This document shows positions 10,976 to 21,748 of a stretch of DNA of 35,142 bases, in pieces. Below the pieces are notes generated by a model that was not told where the DNA came from, ran no database searches, and was given only the letters and a program-made list of their open reading frames with translations. The DNA lies in the NCBI GenBank assembly GCA_001931905.2, contig MSJI02000507.1, forward strand, positions 1-35,142, read 5' to 3'. Source of the stretch: Cladosporium sp. IMV 00045. Lineage: Eukaryota > Ascomycota > Dothideomycetes > Cladosporiales > Cladosporiaceae. The stretch's first letter is position 1. Each line of letters starts with the position of its first letter. Position numbers and translations under genes: made by a program.

Positions 10976-11117
10976 TCTCGGCAGTGCTCTCACCATTCAA
11001 GCTTGTGAAGGGAACGGAAATCGATGGGTGATGGCACTGGCATTCGTCGACTGGAAGAACAGTAAAATCAAAGACAGGGATGAATATTAATGAAATTATG
11101 AATGATGCTCTCACACT
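10971..11117 (+). repeat. Direct repeat copy B, 3' flank of the 307-residue gene
   Basis: This is the second, diverged copy of the 8868-9007 segment. It begins at about the stop codon of the upstream gene and contains the same ordered blocks (GCTCTCA, AAGCTTGTG, GGAAAT, TGATGGCAC, CTGGAAGAA, AAAGACAG, ATGCTCTC). Copy B has a few extra bases (AATG) near the end relative to copy A. Confidence 0.75.
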
Positions 11118-11478
11118 TCACCTTCGCCGTTGTTTATTTCTGGACACTTTAGTAAGCCCGTGCATCTTTTGTCAGCCGGTTCCTGCCGCACCTTCACCGC
11201 GGCTTGCGCATTCGCAAACACGAAACTCTCTTTCACAACGGTCTCGGCCTTATGTGACTTGCGTGCGCGCGATCTGCGGCTGCGCCGGCTGCGCTCATCT
11301 TGGGTTGCAGTAGTGAGTTGCACATCGCGGATTTTCGCTGTTCTCTCTCATGACTCTCTCTCACCAAAGTGGACTTGAACAAGTGATGTCGGGCTTCTGT
11401 CATGGTGTGTCGCTTACTGCCGCGTGAGTGGAGCCTTGCACGCAAAAGCACGAGCACAAACACCGGGACTTCGTCGTG
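10976..11478. other. Intergenic region and leader of the hybrid histidine kinase
   Basis: The first ~140 bp are repeat copy B. The rest is the presumed promoter and 5' leader of the kinase gene, with several upstream ATGs. One of these begins an ORF ending exactly on the kinase start codon. A basic, Arg/Ser-rich minus-strand frame (11111-11323) has no ATG and is not called. Confidence 0.5.
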
Positions 11479-11479
11479 A
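11402..11479 (+). promoter_or_regulatory. Upstream ORF overlapping the kinase start (TGATG)
   Basis: ATG at 11402 opens 25 codons and stops at TGA 11477-11479. The last base of that TGA is the A of the kinase ATG (11479-11481), giving TGATGG. Such overlaps can allow termination-reinitiation. Whether the mRNA includes this segment is not known from sequence, and a further upstream ATG lies at 11385. Confidence 0.45.
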
Positions 11480-14400
11480 TGGCTCAAGGGTTGCCGGCCG
11501 AGCTGAGAGCTCTCGCTGCTTTTCTGGACGGAGACGATAGACCCACTGCTGTCTGTCGGCGGGCATCTGGCGAGGAAGCGACTTGGGAGGTGATTCATGG
11601 GAATGCCGCCGTACGCTCGTGTGGAATATCGTTGAAAGATGCCATTGAGGCTTTGAATGACGGCGGCCTATTGCGGGATGATGGAAACCAGCGCCCTGGA
11701 TGGAGTGTGAGAAGGGTGGGAGACGGGTTTGTCGCCGTTACCTTCGATACAGCATATGCGAAGCCCAGATGCGACAATACCGCCGAAAAACTCGACTGGA
11801 TTCAATATCCCAGCGACGACCTTTCCAAGTGGCAACGATTCATCCTCTACGAACATGACTGGACTCAAACTCCCTTAAGCCCGATCAAGGACTGGCCTTT
11901 CGAGCTGCGAAGCGTGGTGTTGAGCGCAATGGCAGACCCAGCTCCGCGAACCATCTACTGGGGACCTCAGAACGCGCTGCTCTACAACGAAGCATTCGTG
12001 CCGATATTCGAAACAAATCATCCTCACTGCCTCGGCCAGCCGCTCGAGCAGGCGTGGAGACCCGGCATGCGCTCTGTGATCTGGCCGTACATCAAAAGCG
12101 CGTATCAGGGCAAGACGGAGAAGATCAACCGACTACCGCTGCATCTCAACCGCCAGGGATTCCTCGAGGAGACGTACTGGGACGCCACTCTCACGCCTGC
12201 GATAGGCCCTTGCGGCACTGTGATCGGTGTGCAGAATGTTCTTACGGAGTGTACGAAGGCGGTGCGTGGTGAGCGGAGAAGGGTTACTACGACGAACCTG
12301 GGGAAAAGGATTGCTTCTGCTGCTACGCTGGAAGAGCTGTGGTCTTCTTTCTTGGGAGGCTTGCAGTGTGAGGTTGTCGATTTGCCCTACGCGGTTTTTT
12401 ACTCGGCTGAACATGATTTGTCTGAACTCATGTCTGAGTCGACAGATAGCAATGCGTACACGCCGCAGAACACTGTGTGCACGCTTGAAAGCACGATGGG
12501 TGTGTTGCAGCCGAGCGACCTGCCCCAGGCCTTTGTTCTGGGTGACGAGACTCTCGATGTGTCCACAAGAGTGCTCGCGAAGGCTTTCACGGCTGCTTGG
12601 AAAGAGCAGAAACCGGTTGTGCTCGGCTCGGAGGATGCTGCTCTCCCAGCTCACCTCGCTCTGAGCAACCCGGATCGAGGGTTTGGTGATGCTGTGAGCA
12701 AGGCCGTCGTCCTTCCAGTTACATCGATAACATTGAGGGATCTGATGGGCGTTCTCTTGATAGGGATTTGCCCTCGTGTGCCTTTCGACGAAGGCTACAA
12801 CATGTGGCTGCAAATACTCGGTGACGTGCTTCTCAAGGCCGCCGCTTTCATCTCCTTACCGCTCGAGCAGAGGAGGGCGCAGAAAATGGCAGACGACATC
12901 AACGGCGCTCTGGCGCAGCAGTTGCGTCTCACAACCCTGCAAGCCGAGCGGAGCGATGCGAAATTCTCTCGTATGGCAAAACTGGCGCCCATCGGCATGT
13001 TTGTTCTGGACCCCGAAGGCAAACCTCTATACGTCAACGATGCATATCGACGACTCGTCCCTGATCTTCCGGACGGACGCGCCGTCCCTTTCAACAAATC
13101 GTCAGACTGGACCGATTTCATACACCCTGATGACTTGTGTCGCTTCTGGGAGAGCTGGGAGAAAGTCACAGTCCAGCGCGTGCCCACAATTTGCGAGTAT
13201 CGGGTATTGAAAGAATGGCGTTCGGTCGAAAAATCTACTGGCGAGGAACTCTCGGGAGATACCTGGCTGCTTGCGACGTCGTTCCCAGAAGTAGAGCCTG
13301 ATGGACGCGTCTCGGCGATTCTAGGCTGGATCAATGATATATCACCGCAGAAAGCGGCAGAGAAGCTGCTTTCGCAACGCTTGGACGATGCTCTGGAGAC
13401 TAAGAGGCAGAGTGAGAATTTCATCGACATGACATCTCACGAAATGAGGAATCCGTTGAGCGCGATATTGCAGAGCGCGGATTCTATCGTGTCTTCACTT
13501 CAGACGGTCGACTCCAGCAACTCAGACCAAGACATGGTTCTCACAGGACATCTGGTCGAAGATCTCGTGGACGCGGCGCACACCATCATTCTTTGCGCCC
13601 AGCACCAGAAAAGGATTGTTGACGACATCCTCACTCTCAGCAAATTGGATGCCAGCCTACTGGAAATTGCGCCAGATAAAGTACAGCCGCCACAGCTCGT
13701 CGAAAAGGCTTTGCGGATGTATGAGGCCGAGATTTCGCGCGCGAATATCCAAACGAGATTGGTCATCGAGCCGACGTACGCTCAGCTGGGCGTTGACTGG
13801 GTGGTACTCGACCCAAGCCGCCTGCTCCAAGTCGTGATAAACCTGCTCACCAACGCCATTAAATTCACACAATACGCTGAGTTGCGCGAAATCACGGTGT
13901 TCATAGGCGCCTCGTACGAGCGCCCGACGGGAAAGCACCACGGGATTAATTTCATCCCCATCCGCCACACGAAGCCTCCTCCCACGCCGAATGGTGAATG
14001 GGGAGACGGGGAGGACATATACCTCCAGATCGCCGTCACCGACACAGGGTCAGGTCTTGATGATGAACAAATGCAAGTTCTCTTTCAGCGATTCGCGCAG
14101 GCGTCTCCGAAGACCTACAAACAGTATGGAGGCAGCGGGCTTGGCCTGTTCATCTCTCGGGAGCTTTGCGAGCTGCAAGGCGGACAGATTGGCGTGGCCA
14201 GCTGTGAGGGCAGGACGGCTTTCACGTTTTATGTCAAGGCCAAACGATGGGTCCAAAGCGAGGTTGAGGAGCTTCCGCCTCTGACGAAATTCGTTAGTGC
14301 TTCGTCGAGTCCGATGGTTTTCAGTCGGAGAGGGAGTGCGGTTCTTGGAGATGCGCATTTGCAACCGTCGAACTCCAGAAGGGGTTCGAATCTGGATGGT

Positions 14401-14995
14401 GTGTCGGAGCAATCCAGAACCAGCAGCCCAAGATTGGAGAGGAATGGTCTCTGGTCTGAGCGAGAACATCAGGGACACCTGCACGTGCTCATCGTTGAAG
14501 GTGAGTGATTAACACAACACAAAGTGGGACGTCGAACGTCACTAACAAGCACACGCAGACAACATGATCAACCAAAAAGTCATGAGCCAACAACTGCGCA
14601 AAGCCGGCTTCACCGTGCACGTCGCCAACCACGGCGTCGAATGCCTCGACTTCATCTCGCAATCCAGCTACTCCTCGGAACCGACGACGCCTGAGCGAGA
14701 ACAAGCCCAAGAACAAACCGAACCGCCGCCGACCCCACTCTCCATCATCCTCCTCGACCTCGAAATGCCCACCATGGACGGTCTGACGTGCATCCGCCAC
14801 ATCCGCGAGAAGCAGCTGAAAGGCGAGATTCTAGGCCATGTTCCTGTCATCGCCGTCACGGCCAATGCGAGGAGCGAGCAGATCAATACCGCCATCGAGG
14901 CGGGGATGGATGAGGTCGTCACCAAGCCCTTCCGTATTCCTGAGTTGGTGCCGCAGATGAGGAGGCTGGTTGATGAGGTGCTAGGGAGGGGCTAA
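11479..14995 (+). CDS. Hybrid sensor histidine kinase with response-regulator receiver domain
   Basis: The protein has 1152 residues after splicing 11479-14500 to 14559-14995. The phase-1 intron (GTGAGT...CGCAG, with a CACTAAC branch) splits VLIVE|DN at the start of the receiver domain. Order: a PAS-like region around 130-270 (DWPFELR, TIYWGPQNALLYNEAF), a GAF-like region around 280-455, a second PAS around 500-640 (APIGMFVLDPEGKPLYVNDAYRRL), then HisKA with phospho-acceptor His654 in MTSHEMRNPLSAI. HATPase motifs follow: Asn792 in LLTNAIKFT, DTGSGL at 855 and GGSGLGLF at 884. The receiver has phospho-acceptor Asp1074 in LLDLEMPTMDG and the conserved Lys in TKPFR. All catalytic boxes are intact, so it should autophosphorylate and feed a fungal Ypd1-type phosphorelay. 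No membrane segment is evident, suggesting a soluble sensor. The signal and HHK class are not assigned. The frame is open without ATG upstream of 11479. Confidence 0.93.
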
Positions 14996-15991
14996 TAAGA
15001 AGAGTGAAAGATAGATGATACCCATGAGGAAATGAAGATACATGTTTTAGTCGTTACTGCAGTTGATGAAATCTTGACCATCAACTTGCTCTTCACGACT
15101 TACTTTGAAGAATGGAGGTCACATAATACTTCTTCGTGTTTTGCCATTCAAGAGCCAGACACAGGCGTTGCGAATGGTGTCATTCGGCTACCGGAATTTT
15201 CTGGTATGTTTCGGGCCGTTTGCCAGTGTTATTGCACTGCCTCGTTGTTATAGATTACATGTGTGACTACTACTGTATTCCGATTTCCGGAGGTCGTTAA
15301 ACCCCATCAAAGTGCCGTAGTCTTAGCGCCATTTGTACCGGCACGGGCTCTCTTTTACCGCATCAACTTGTGGAGAGGCGTTGGGGGGCCTCGGTAGGAG
15401 GTAGGCCTGATCCGGGTCTTCAGATGTGGTAGATGAAAGGTCGTTCGGAGAGAACCGACGGTCGTTGTCAGACTAAAATCACAGCAGCATGCTTGATCCA
15501 GAACGGCCCGAATTTAACAAGGACGGCTGGCCGACTGACGAGACTGGTCTGGATTGGTGTCGAGGGCATGAAAGAAGAAGAATGACAATTTTGACTTAGC
15601 GGGAGTTGACTAAAAACACTAAGGAATCCTCACTCCACCGCTTGCTGTAACTTCTCCGCGCCAGATCCGCGGGAAGGGTGGGGTAAGGTTGGAAGTAGTG
15701 CAGTCATGTCAGCAGCAATTGTTTCCTCGAGGGTTATGATGAGATCTGACCAGGCGACTTGCGACCAGAAGCACGCGAGAGACCGAAACATCCACCTGCA
15801 GATCCTTTAGACCCGGCCACTCCTATCTCTTTACAGGGTCAGCTCGTCTCATCGCCGCTGCGAACAGCCATTCTTATCTCTGGTCGACCTGCTAGCTATC
15901 GCCTCTTATCCGCCCGCGCGATCTTCGCCCATAGTCTCCGAGGAGATGCTCGACATGCTGTGTGAATGAAGTAACCACATGCCATACCGCC
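14996..15991. other. Intergenic region: kinase 3' flank and promoter/leader of the Zn2Cys6 gene
   Basis: No gene is supported here. GATA-type hexamers (HGATAR on the minus strand) occur at 15833-15838 and 15874-15879, with another weaker one at 15894-15899. Two upstream ATGs lie within 30 nt of the Zn2Cys6 start. The 15032-15253 frame shows no protein character. Confidence 0.5.
15966..15974 (+). promoter_or_regulatory. Minimal upstream ORF (Met-Lys-stop) before the Zn2Cys6 gene
   Basis: ATG AAG TAA ends 17 nt before the main start codon. It matters only if transcription starts upstream of 15966, which cannot be read from the sequence. Confidence 0.35.
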
Positions 15992-16044
15992 ATGGCGCAA
16001 CCAGGTGCCGACCATGTCAAGCAGACCTCGACCACTACCAATGA
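15979..16044 (+). promoter_or_regulatory. Out-of-frame upstream ORF overlapping the Zn2Cys6 start
   Basis: ATG at 15979 opens 21 codons plus TGA (16042-16044) in another frame and overlaps the first 53 nt of the main coding region. The main ATG at 15992 has the stronger context (GCCATGG), so leaky scanning is the likely route to it. Confidence 0.35.
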
Positions 16045-18856
16045 TGCGCTTGAGCTCCCCCTGCCAGCCGCGTCTACCACCAAACCAAAGCAGCGGAGCA
16101 GAAGGAAGCATGCCGCGCAAGAGGATGATGATCCCTCCAAGAGGCGTTGCGTGTCCACTGCCTGCGTAGCTTGTCGGTAAGCGCTTGTACTACCTTTCGT
16201 ACTATCGTCTTGCAAAAGCATCTGACGGCAGTGCCTTTCCAGCAAGCGCAAGAGCAAATGCGACGGGAACCAGCCCAGCTGCGCCGCTTGCGCCCAGGTG
16301 TACAACACAGAATGCGTCTACTCGCCATGGACGGACCATCGGCGCAAAGGCGTCTACAAACAGGACATGGACGGGTTGAAGACCAGAAACACGACCCTGC
16401 AAACTCTCATTCAAGCTATTCTGAACTGGCCAGAAGAGGATGTGCCCGGGCTTGTGAGCGACATTCGGTCTTGTGAGAGCCTGGATGACATTGCCGAGAA
16501 GATCGCTGCAAAAGAGAATGGAATCGAGCAAGAGGAAGACGGTGAAGAGATTGGAGTACCAGACGGCGCAATCTCTGCGGACGGGCCGACGTTTGAGTCG
16601 CAACTATTTGGGAAGATGGGCGATCTGAGGCTGGACGAAGGATCTGTGCGATACATCGGCGGCACGTCGACGTTGATTCATCTGGAAAACGAGGACGTGA
16701 CGCCAAACGCGGACGAATACGAGCAGCAACAAGACCCGATCACATCCTGGACTACCGTCACCGACGACCCGGAGCTTGTCCTTCATCTTTTGAACATGTA
16801 CTTCACCTGGCACTATACCTTCTTCACCACCATGTCGAAGACTCTCTTCTGGCGCGACTTTTCCCTTGGCCGACCTCCTGCGAATACTGTCCGCAAGACT
16901 TATTACTGCACGCCTTTACTGGTCAACGCGATTCTCGCACTAGGATGCCATTTTACATCGAACCCGGGCGCGAGGGACGACCCCAATGACTCGGCAACGG
17001 CGGGAGACCACTTCTTCCGAGAAGCGAAGCGTTTGATGATGGAGGGTGATGAACATGAAAAACCGCGCTTGACGACCGTGCAGGCGATGGCTCTGATGTC
17101 TGTCAGAGAAGCGGGTTGCGGGCGAGAGGCCAAGGGCTGGGTGTATAGTGGCATGTCCTTCCGAATGGCGAACGACATGGGCCTCAATCTGGACTCTGGA
17201 AATATGACATCCAACAAGCACATCAACGGAGACGAGGCTGAAGAGGACGTCCGGCGGATCACTTTCTGGGGCTGCTTTCTCTTCGACAAGTGCTGGTCTA
17301 ATTACCTTGGACGACTACCGCAATTACCTATGGCCCTAATCACGGCACCGAAACCGGAGGTCTTCCCCGATGAGGATGCAACTGCATGGTGCCCTTATAC
17401 AGATTCTGGTTTTACGCAGGCCAATTCGCAACCAGCGCGGACTCGAGCCGTTGCCTTGCAGATTACCAAGCTGTGCGAGATCAGCAACGATCTCTTGCAG
17501 AACTTTTATAATCCCTCTGATATGGCCAAGGCCAAGGGCAAAGCGGTCGAATTGAAGAAATTGAGCGATATTCACACGCGGCTTGAGAGTTGGAGGCGCG
17601 ACTTGCCTAAAGAAATGGAACCCAAGGAAGGCGGCTTGTCAAGCGTCCTTACCATGCAGTAAGTTTATGAGTGACATTGCGTCTCTCGAGGAATGCTAAC
17701 ATGGACCAGCATGTTCTTCCAATTGCTTTTCATTCATCTGTTCCGGCCGTTCCTCAAATATACCCAGGCGACTTCGCCATTGCCGCCGACAGTGAGCCCT
17801 CGAAAATTATGCACGCAAGCAGCTGCTATGATTTCAAAGCTCCTGCGACTGTACAAGCGGTCACACGGGTTGAGGCAGATCTGCAACATCGCAGTGTACA
17901 TCGCTCACTCGGCGTGCACTATTCATCTGCTCAACTTGCCAGACAAGAACGCTCGCAGAGACATCATCCACGGCGTCAAGCACCTAGAGGAAATAGCTGA
18001 GGGCTGGCTTGGAGCCAGACGTACGCTCAGCATACTCAACGTGCTCGCTCGGAAGTGGAACGTCGCACTCCCAGAGGAGGCAGAGACAGTTCTTGCTCGC
18101 ACAGATGCAAAGTATGGCGCTTATACGGGCGATATCTCGTCTCCTTCGTCTGAGCAAAACCGGGTCCTCGGAGCTGTTGTGAATACCGCGGCGTACATGC
18201 CACAACAGGCATTGCAAGGACAAGGCCCTACCTCAGTGCCGACGCCAGATCCGATGTATCCGAACAACCCAAGCCACTCTGGACCTACACCTCGACCACA
18301 GACTAGCAGCACTGCACACAATTTTCCAGCTTCGGAACTCAGCCAAATACGAACACAGCAATACACACAAGCTGTGTCGGCACTGCAACATCAACAAGCC
18401 CCTGGTCGGCACAGATCGACCGACTCGATGCATTCGCGACCCATCGGCGCCAGCCCGAGCAACATGTTTGGTGGCGTCGAGCAGCTTCTCCGTGACAGCC
18501 AAGATTGGGCGTACCGAGACCAAGCTCAGCTCGCGACCGGTTTCGATAATTGGAATACTTTAGATACTGCTGATCCTTCCGCAAGTTGGATGAACAGACA
18601 GGTTGGCGAGGGCGCGGGATCATTCTCTGCACAGCAACAGCAACAGCAGCAGCAGCAGCAGCAACCACCACAGCAACAGCAACAGAGCCAGTCAAATGCG
18701 GTGAACAACCACCAGGCATATGGCATGGGCAGTGCAGCCAACAATCCGACCAATAACGCCGCGAATGCAAACGCCTTTGCAGTCATGAGCTGGATGAACG
18801 GCGCTAATCCTTACACAAACATGATGAATTACGACGAGGAGAGCTGGTACAACTAG
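15992..18856 (+). CDS. Zn2Cys6 transcription factor, NirA-like
   Basis: The protein has 915 residues from three exons: 15992-16176, 16243-17658 and 17710-18856. Both introns are GTAAG...AG in phase 2 (CAG acceptors); the second has a GCTAAC branch. The first intron interrupts the zinc cluster after CVACR, a common place in this family. The binuclear cluster uses Cys58, 61, 68, 75, 78 and 86 (spacing 2-6-6-2-7). It is followed by a linker (DHRRKGVYKQDMDGLKTRN) and LQTLIQAILNWPEED, which resembles proteins annotated as nitrogen-assimilation factor NirA. A fungal-specific factor domain spans roughly residues 190-600 (MFFQLLFIHLFRPF lies across the second splice). The C-terminus is Gln/Asn/Pro-rich, with 11 Gln from residue 842, and probably activating. 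The nuclear DNA-binding role is certain; nitrate control is only suggested by similarity to NirA-type proteins and nearby GATA sites. Confidence 0.9.
18632..18679 (+). repeat. CAG/CAA repeat encoding polyglutamine
   Basis: Eleven Gln codons (CAG mixed with CAA), two Pro codons, then five more Gln codons lie in the C-terminal region of the Zn2Cys6 factor. The run of six pure CAG triplets at 18644-18661 is the part most prone to slippage. Confidence 0.85.
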
Positions 18857-19431
18857 GGGGATGGAAATGGATGGAACCGGTCTAGTCTTGTCGCAAATGC
18901 CAAAGCGCTGGACGGTGTGTTGTTTCGAGAATCTTGAATAAATCTGATACCCGCTTTGAAATGTGAATGTGAAACACGATTTTGGAATAGCCGTTTTGGC
19001 GACAAATCTCATATACTGCGAAATGTGGCGAGCTGATTCGCCACCCTTAGCTAGTAATGCAATTCATCGCACACACAACCGCACGCCATCTCTCCCGCCC
19101 AGTCACGCTGAGGCCGGTAAGACGGTGGGCGAAAAGGGCGCACCAGCCAATGTGGAAGAAGAATGAGAATGGCCCATCGATCGGCCGGAAGGCAGTCTCT
19201 AAGCGGAGAGACCCCGGACGGGCTTCTACACAGCCACGCCGCGATGTCTTATCCTGATCCGGTCCCTCCACTTGCAGGCACAATGTAAGGTAATCGATTT
19301 TTGTGGTATCTGCAGGGTGATCCTATGCAAAATCTTCCCCAACGACATCTCTCTCGCCGAGACAGAGCCCTTCGCATGAGTTGTTCACGTTTGCCGCGTC
19401 CGGTGCATCGCTTCAAGCACCGTATCCAGCC
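18857..19431. other. Intergenic region between the Zn2Cys6 and bZIP genes
   Basis: This stretch holds the 3' flank of the Zn2Cys6 gene and the presumed promoter and leader of the bZIP gene. I see no supported gene, repeat or structured RNA. Confidence 0.5.
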
Positions 19432-20453
19432 ATGTCTGAGAAGGCCGCAGACGCCGAAAGCGATGCGCAGGTGGGTACATGCTTCAGTCATCGATCCGTC
19501 TTCGTTCGGTACTTGACGAACCTATGCTAACCGGGCCAAATCCACCACCGCAGAAAACCGCCAATCTCGCTCGCATCCGCGACAATCAACGACGCTCTCG
19601 CGCCAGGCGAAACGAATACCTCAAGGACCTGGAGTCGAAATATCGCAAATGCGAACAGGTGGGCGCTTCGGCCTCTGCCGAAATCCAGGCGGCGGCCAGA
19701 GGCGTCGCGGAGGAGAACAGGCGATTGAGGGATCTGCTCAAGGCGTATGGCGTTCCTGATGCTGAGATCGATCGCGCCAGTGGCAGGCAAGGTTCTGTTG
19801 CTGCGAGTTCGTTGGAGGCCATGGCGAGTTCACGTCGGCCTTGTGGGGATGACACTGGTTGTTCGAACAGTCCCGTATTGAACGTCCCGGCAATTCAGCC
19901 TAGACCAATTCAACAGGCGCAACAACAACAACAAAACCAACAACATGCATCGTCATCGTTGTCTCAACCCAACCTCTGCCCCCGACCAACGCTGGAAATT
20001 CCACAAACCATCGCCACCCCCCAGTACCCCAACCAAATGTTGAGCCCATGCAGCTTACCAGGGCGGAAACAATCCTACGACCAAGACCTGCCCCCTCCCA
20101 TGCTACAAGACCACCACCCAGACCCCAATAATCCCTTCCCGACCTTCGGACTGCCCATGGACAACCAACCCCATCACCATCAACAACAACAGCAGCTCTC
20201 AGCCCACGACTTCCCCGATCCGAACAGCATGGACTTCCATCAGGACCCTTCCGATGCGATGGCGCAGGGCCATCATCAGTACGACGACTTGTCTTCCTGT
20301 CGCATCGCGGCGAACACCATACGGACTTTCAGCCCGAATGCTGGCTATGAGTTGGAGCAGGAGCTGGGGTGTAGCGCGCCGGGGGAGGAGTGCGCGGTGC
20401 CGAGTCTGAGGATGTTTAACGTGCTTGATCGGTATACGGGAGGTTCGGGTTGA
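19432..20453 (+). CDS. bZIP transcription factor
   Basis: The protein has 312 residues from two exons: 19432-19470 (MSEKAADAESDAQ) and 19554-20453. The intron is GTGGGT...CGCAG in phase 0, with a GCTAAC branch site at about 19536. The basic region begins right after the splice: LARIRDNQRRSRARRNEYL, with the bZIP signature N-x7-R at Asn24-Arg32. A leucine-zipper-like helix follows (about 36-85), including a segment EIQAAARGVAEENRRLRDLL common in a fungal bZIP subfamily. The rest is low-complexity (Gln-rich near residue 150, Pro/His/Gln-rich after 170). It ends in a short conserved-looking segment (CRIAANTIRTFSPNAGYELEQELGC cut here in two parts: residues ~280-305) with Cys residues. It should bind DNA as a dimer in the nucleus; the targets are unknown. 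It is the third consecutive regulator on this strand. Exon 1 is inferred from the clean splice and frame. Confidence 0.9.
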
Positions 20454-21748
20454 GGGATTTGGGGTTGTTGATCATTAGCCTATGGTCTCCCTGTTCCACA
20501 CTAAAAACCAACCTTGTCGTCGGAGAGCAAGGTCGTTGGAGGAATGGGTGTGGCTCGCATCCCCAGCGGAGTACCAGCGAGGATGCCCATCGCTATCGGC
20601 TGGAGTCGTCGCGCCTTCTGGATTCAGCCGTGGGTTTACTTTGGGGAATTCTCGGCGAGGTATTCTCTTCTCTGCCATGCGCCCGTCGCCCATCAATGCA
20701 AAGGCCCCATCTGCGTTCGTGGCGACGAAGAGTTGCTGGATGACCTTGTGCCGTCTCCTGCTGCATGGACATTCCTTCACAAGGTTCCCCTGAATACTGT
20801 TTGGTCTTGTTGAAGATCAAGCCTTCGTTGCCTTGGCTGGCGATTCGATTCTACGTGCTTGGCTCGACTTCTCCGTCAGTCAACCTCTCCTTTGAGGCAA
20901 TTGGACGGATCATGCGTTTACCGTGGTCGAAACCAGGCACCCCACGCTCTTCATTCAGGAGTCTAGCGTGGCATCGCTTCGACCACAATTATCCCGCTCG
21001 GCTCCTTCGGATTGGATGCGACAAATATAAAAACGACGGCTGCGGCGCTGCCTCCTGGTCTATGAGGTCTTCTACTATATTCTACAACTGGGGCTTGCTG
21101 CATCTAATATCAGCGATAAGAGAGAAATCCAAGAGGGTCTTGCCTGCAAGGGGGTTCGAGCAGGCAATGCCAGGATTGATGCCGTCACTGCTATGATGGA
21201 CTGCATATTGGCCTCGAGGCATGCACAGGATCCAGTCGACCGCCTTTGACGGACTAATCAGGTAAAACTGTCTATAACTTAATCTAATGGTATGATCTTA
21301 CATACAGTTGGCCATGTCGCGAATAGACGCCACCCCTCCGATGCTCTTACCGGCCGCCCACTTCGTGAGAATCCTACCGTTCCGTTCGCAGTCAACTCTA
21401 CGTTATAGAACCCCCCATACATCATATCTAAAGATGAGTCCAGTCCCCCTATCCGTCTACTGACTCACAAGAAGCCGAACCGCGGCACCGCGGTAAGATC
21501 TCACAAAGTCATAGTCCAAGCCCCCAAAAGGCGCCGCCCATCTCCTCAGAACCTGTTTGCTGCGCGCTACACAAATACTGCCACGCACGTCTGTTGCACC
21601 ACCGTACAGACAAAGCAGAAATTCCAGACCCATCGCTCCTCAAGCGCCCACATACAAAGGAGAAGTCACCTGACCTGACCTGACCTGACCGACAATTCTC
21701 CCCAAACCAATCAAACCAACCAAAACAACGCAAAAACGATCCAAGAAA
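20454..21748. other. Intergenic region, no supported gene
   Basis: Open frames at 20482-20820 and 20765-21196 lack recognisable motifs, introns or codon bias and overlap in several frames, so I do not call them. Two CCGCGG palindromes separated by CA lie at 21480-21493; CGG-type palindromes can be Zn2Cys6 sites, but that is conjecture. The end (about 21700-21748) is an A/C-rich leader typical of the small gene that follows. Confidence 0.5.
21669..21690. repeat. Short tandem pentamer (TGACC)4
   Basis: Four perfect TGACC units at 21671-21690, preceded by CC, lie about 60 nt upstream of the start of the small Cys-rich gene, probably in its promoter or leader. Confidence 0.8.

Noticed and set aside
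11111..11323. Arg/Ser-rich minus-strand frame upstream of the kinase
   Set aside because: No ATG in the frame, no splice-supported exon, and it lies in repeat copy B and the kinase leader.
20482..21196. Overlapping frames of ~100-143 codons after the bZIP gene
   Set aside because: Several frames are open at once on both strands, with no domains, no splice pattern and no biased codon use.
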